Source of the DNA: Catenibacillus scindens
GTDB taxonomy: Bacteria > Bacillota > Clostridia > Lachnospirales > Lachnospiraceae
DNA: 64,000 nt
Assembly (NCBI RefSeq): GCF_014202115.1
Contig: NZ_JACHFW010000008.1
Span: forward strand, 1 to 64,000
Direction: 5' to 3'
Positions 63,549 to 64,000 of this stretch are shown here, piece by piece (position 1 is the first letter of the stretch; every line of letters starts with the position of its first letter). Position numbers and translations under genes: made by a program. Below the pieces are notes generated by a model. It ran no database searches. It saw nothing but the letters and a program-made list of their open reading frames with translations, and had not been told where the DNA came from.

Positions 63549-64000
63549 ATTTCAGAAAAGTTTTATTTTTACATGCGCCGTCCATTTTCTCGGCTATTCT
63601 CTGATTTTATTCCTTATATATATGATCATCAGTTCCTTTATACAGACGCGGCTATCCAACGCCTTCCCGGTCATTGAAGATCTTCTGAAATACGATGATG
63701 TTGTGAATAAAGATGATTTTTCAAAGATTCCCGCCAGGCTGACCCGGATTTGCGATATCATTATCTTTGATGAGGACGGCCGGACGATCTATGCCTCAGA
63801 CCGGGCCATCACCGAGAAAATCAGTGCGGAAAATCTGGTGGTGATCAGTTCCTGCGACGGGACTTTTTATTCCGTCTATGAAAAAGACTGTGAAAACAAT
63901 CAGCCCTGCTATCTGATCAACCTTAATGAACAGGACGCAGATACCGGCCGGATACGGATTTTAGGAAGCTGTACACTTGACGAAGACCTGAATATTCTTT
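63529..64000 (+). CDS. Sensor histidine kinase, N-terminal part (runs off window)
   Basis: The open frame from TTG 63529 (KARKIRFQKSF) runs without a stop to the end of the window, 157 residues. There is one clear membrane helix (about 16-38, CAVHFLGYSLILFLIYMIISSF), followed by an extracytoplasmic sensor domain with FDEDGRTIYASDRA. The second membrane helix, HAMP and kinase domains lie beyond the window. It overlaps the response regulator gene by 20 bp, so the two form a system that probably senses envelope state. The TTG start is a choice; no ATG fits better. Confidence 0.82.
   Translation, partial: MKARKIRFQKSFIFTCAVHFLGYSLILFLIYMIISSFIQTRLSNAFPVIEDLLKYDDVVNKDDFSKIPARLTRICDIIIFDEDGRTIYASDRAITEKISAENLVVISSCDGTFYSVYEKDCENNQPCYLINLNEQDADTGRIRILGSCTLDEDLNIL

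Overview
The window looks like a chromosome segment of an anaerobic, spore-forming Firmicute of class Clostridia, most likely family Lachnospiraceae. The support is: an alpha/beta-type spore protein (SASP), GerW/YtfJ and YlbJ sporulation genes, a T-box leader before pheS, sigma-A promoters close to TTGACA-17-TATAAT, strong AGGAGG ribosome sites, acetate kinase, a 1409-residue acyl-CoA dehydratase activase-type protein, and Bacillus/Clostridium-like gene order in several blocks (rsmD-coaD-ylbJ-tmcAL-yceD-rpmF; rpmB-yloU-yloV-recG; ytfI-gerW; atpBEFHAGDC). The family assignment is inference. No rRNA, tRNA or CRISPR array was seen.

Layout. 1-360: right end of a mobile element whose junction cuts off the 3' end of a beta-glucoside PTS gene. 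2.2-4.2 kb: AT-rich two-gene RloB/AAA-ATPase pair resembling anti-phage systems (AbiL/PARIS type). 4.3-7.2 kb: GntR-regulated ABC exporter with one permease broken by a 7-bp duplication and a stop codon. 7.3-13.4 kb: polysaccharide deacetylase, ribokinase, pheST with T-box. 13.5-20.9 kb: sucrose/fructo-oligosaccharide locus (fructokinase, GH32, binding protein, two permeases) with a divergent LacI regulator. 21-29 kb: purine permease, rpmF-yceD, ackA, tmcAL, ylbJ, a coiled-coil protein, coaD, rsmD. 29-36 kb: GH43 enzyme, SASP, recG-yloV-yloU, rpmB. 36-41.7 kb: seven-gene operon with a rhomboid-like protein, an unrecognised 464-residue protein, YtfI, GerW and an FHA protein. 41.8-47.7 kb: giant activase, sugar O-acetyltransferase, metallophosphoesterase. 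47.9-54.3 kb: complete F-type ATP synthase operon with a divergent LysR gene. 55.5-57 kb: serS. 57-64 kb: a Dlt-like cell-surface acylation operon with an extra PLP-dependent decarboxylase/racemase-like gene, facing a divergent two-component system.

The strongest candidates for something undescribed are: (1) the modified dlt-like operon, where a DAP-decarboxylase/BtrK-like enzyme sits between the adenylating ligase and the carrier protein, and the ligase has Ser where DltA has its D-Ala-selective Cys; (2) an interspersed palindromic repeat present in five places; (3) a perfect hairpin between the Shine-Dalgarno and the start codon of the giant activase gene; and (4) the RloAB-like defence pair. 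Start codons were chosen mainly from ribosome-site spacing and differ from the longest open frame for many genes.
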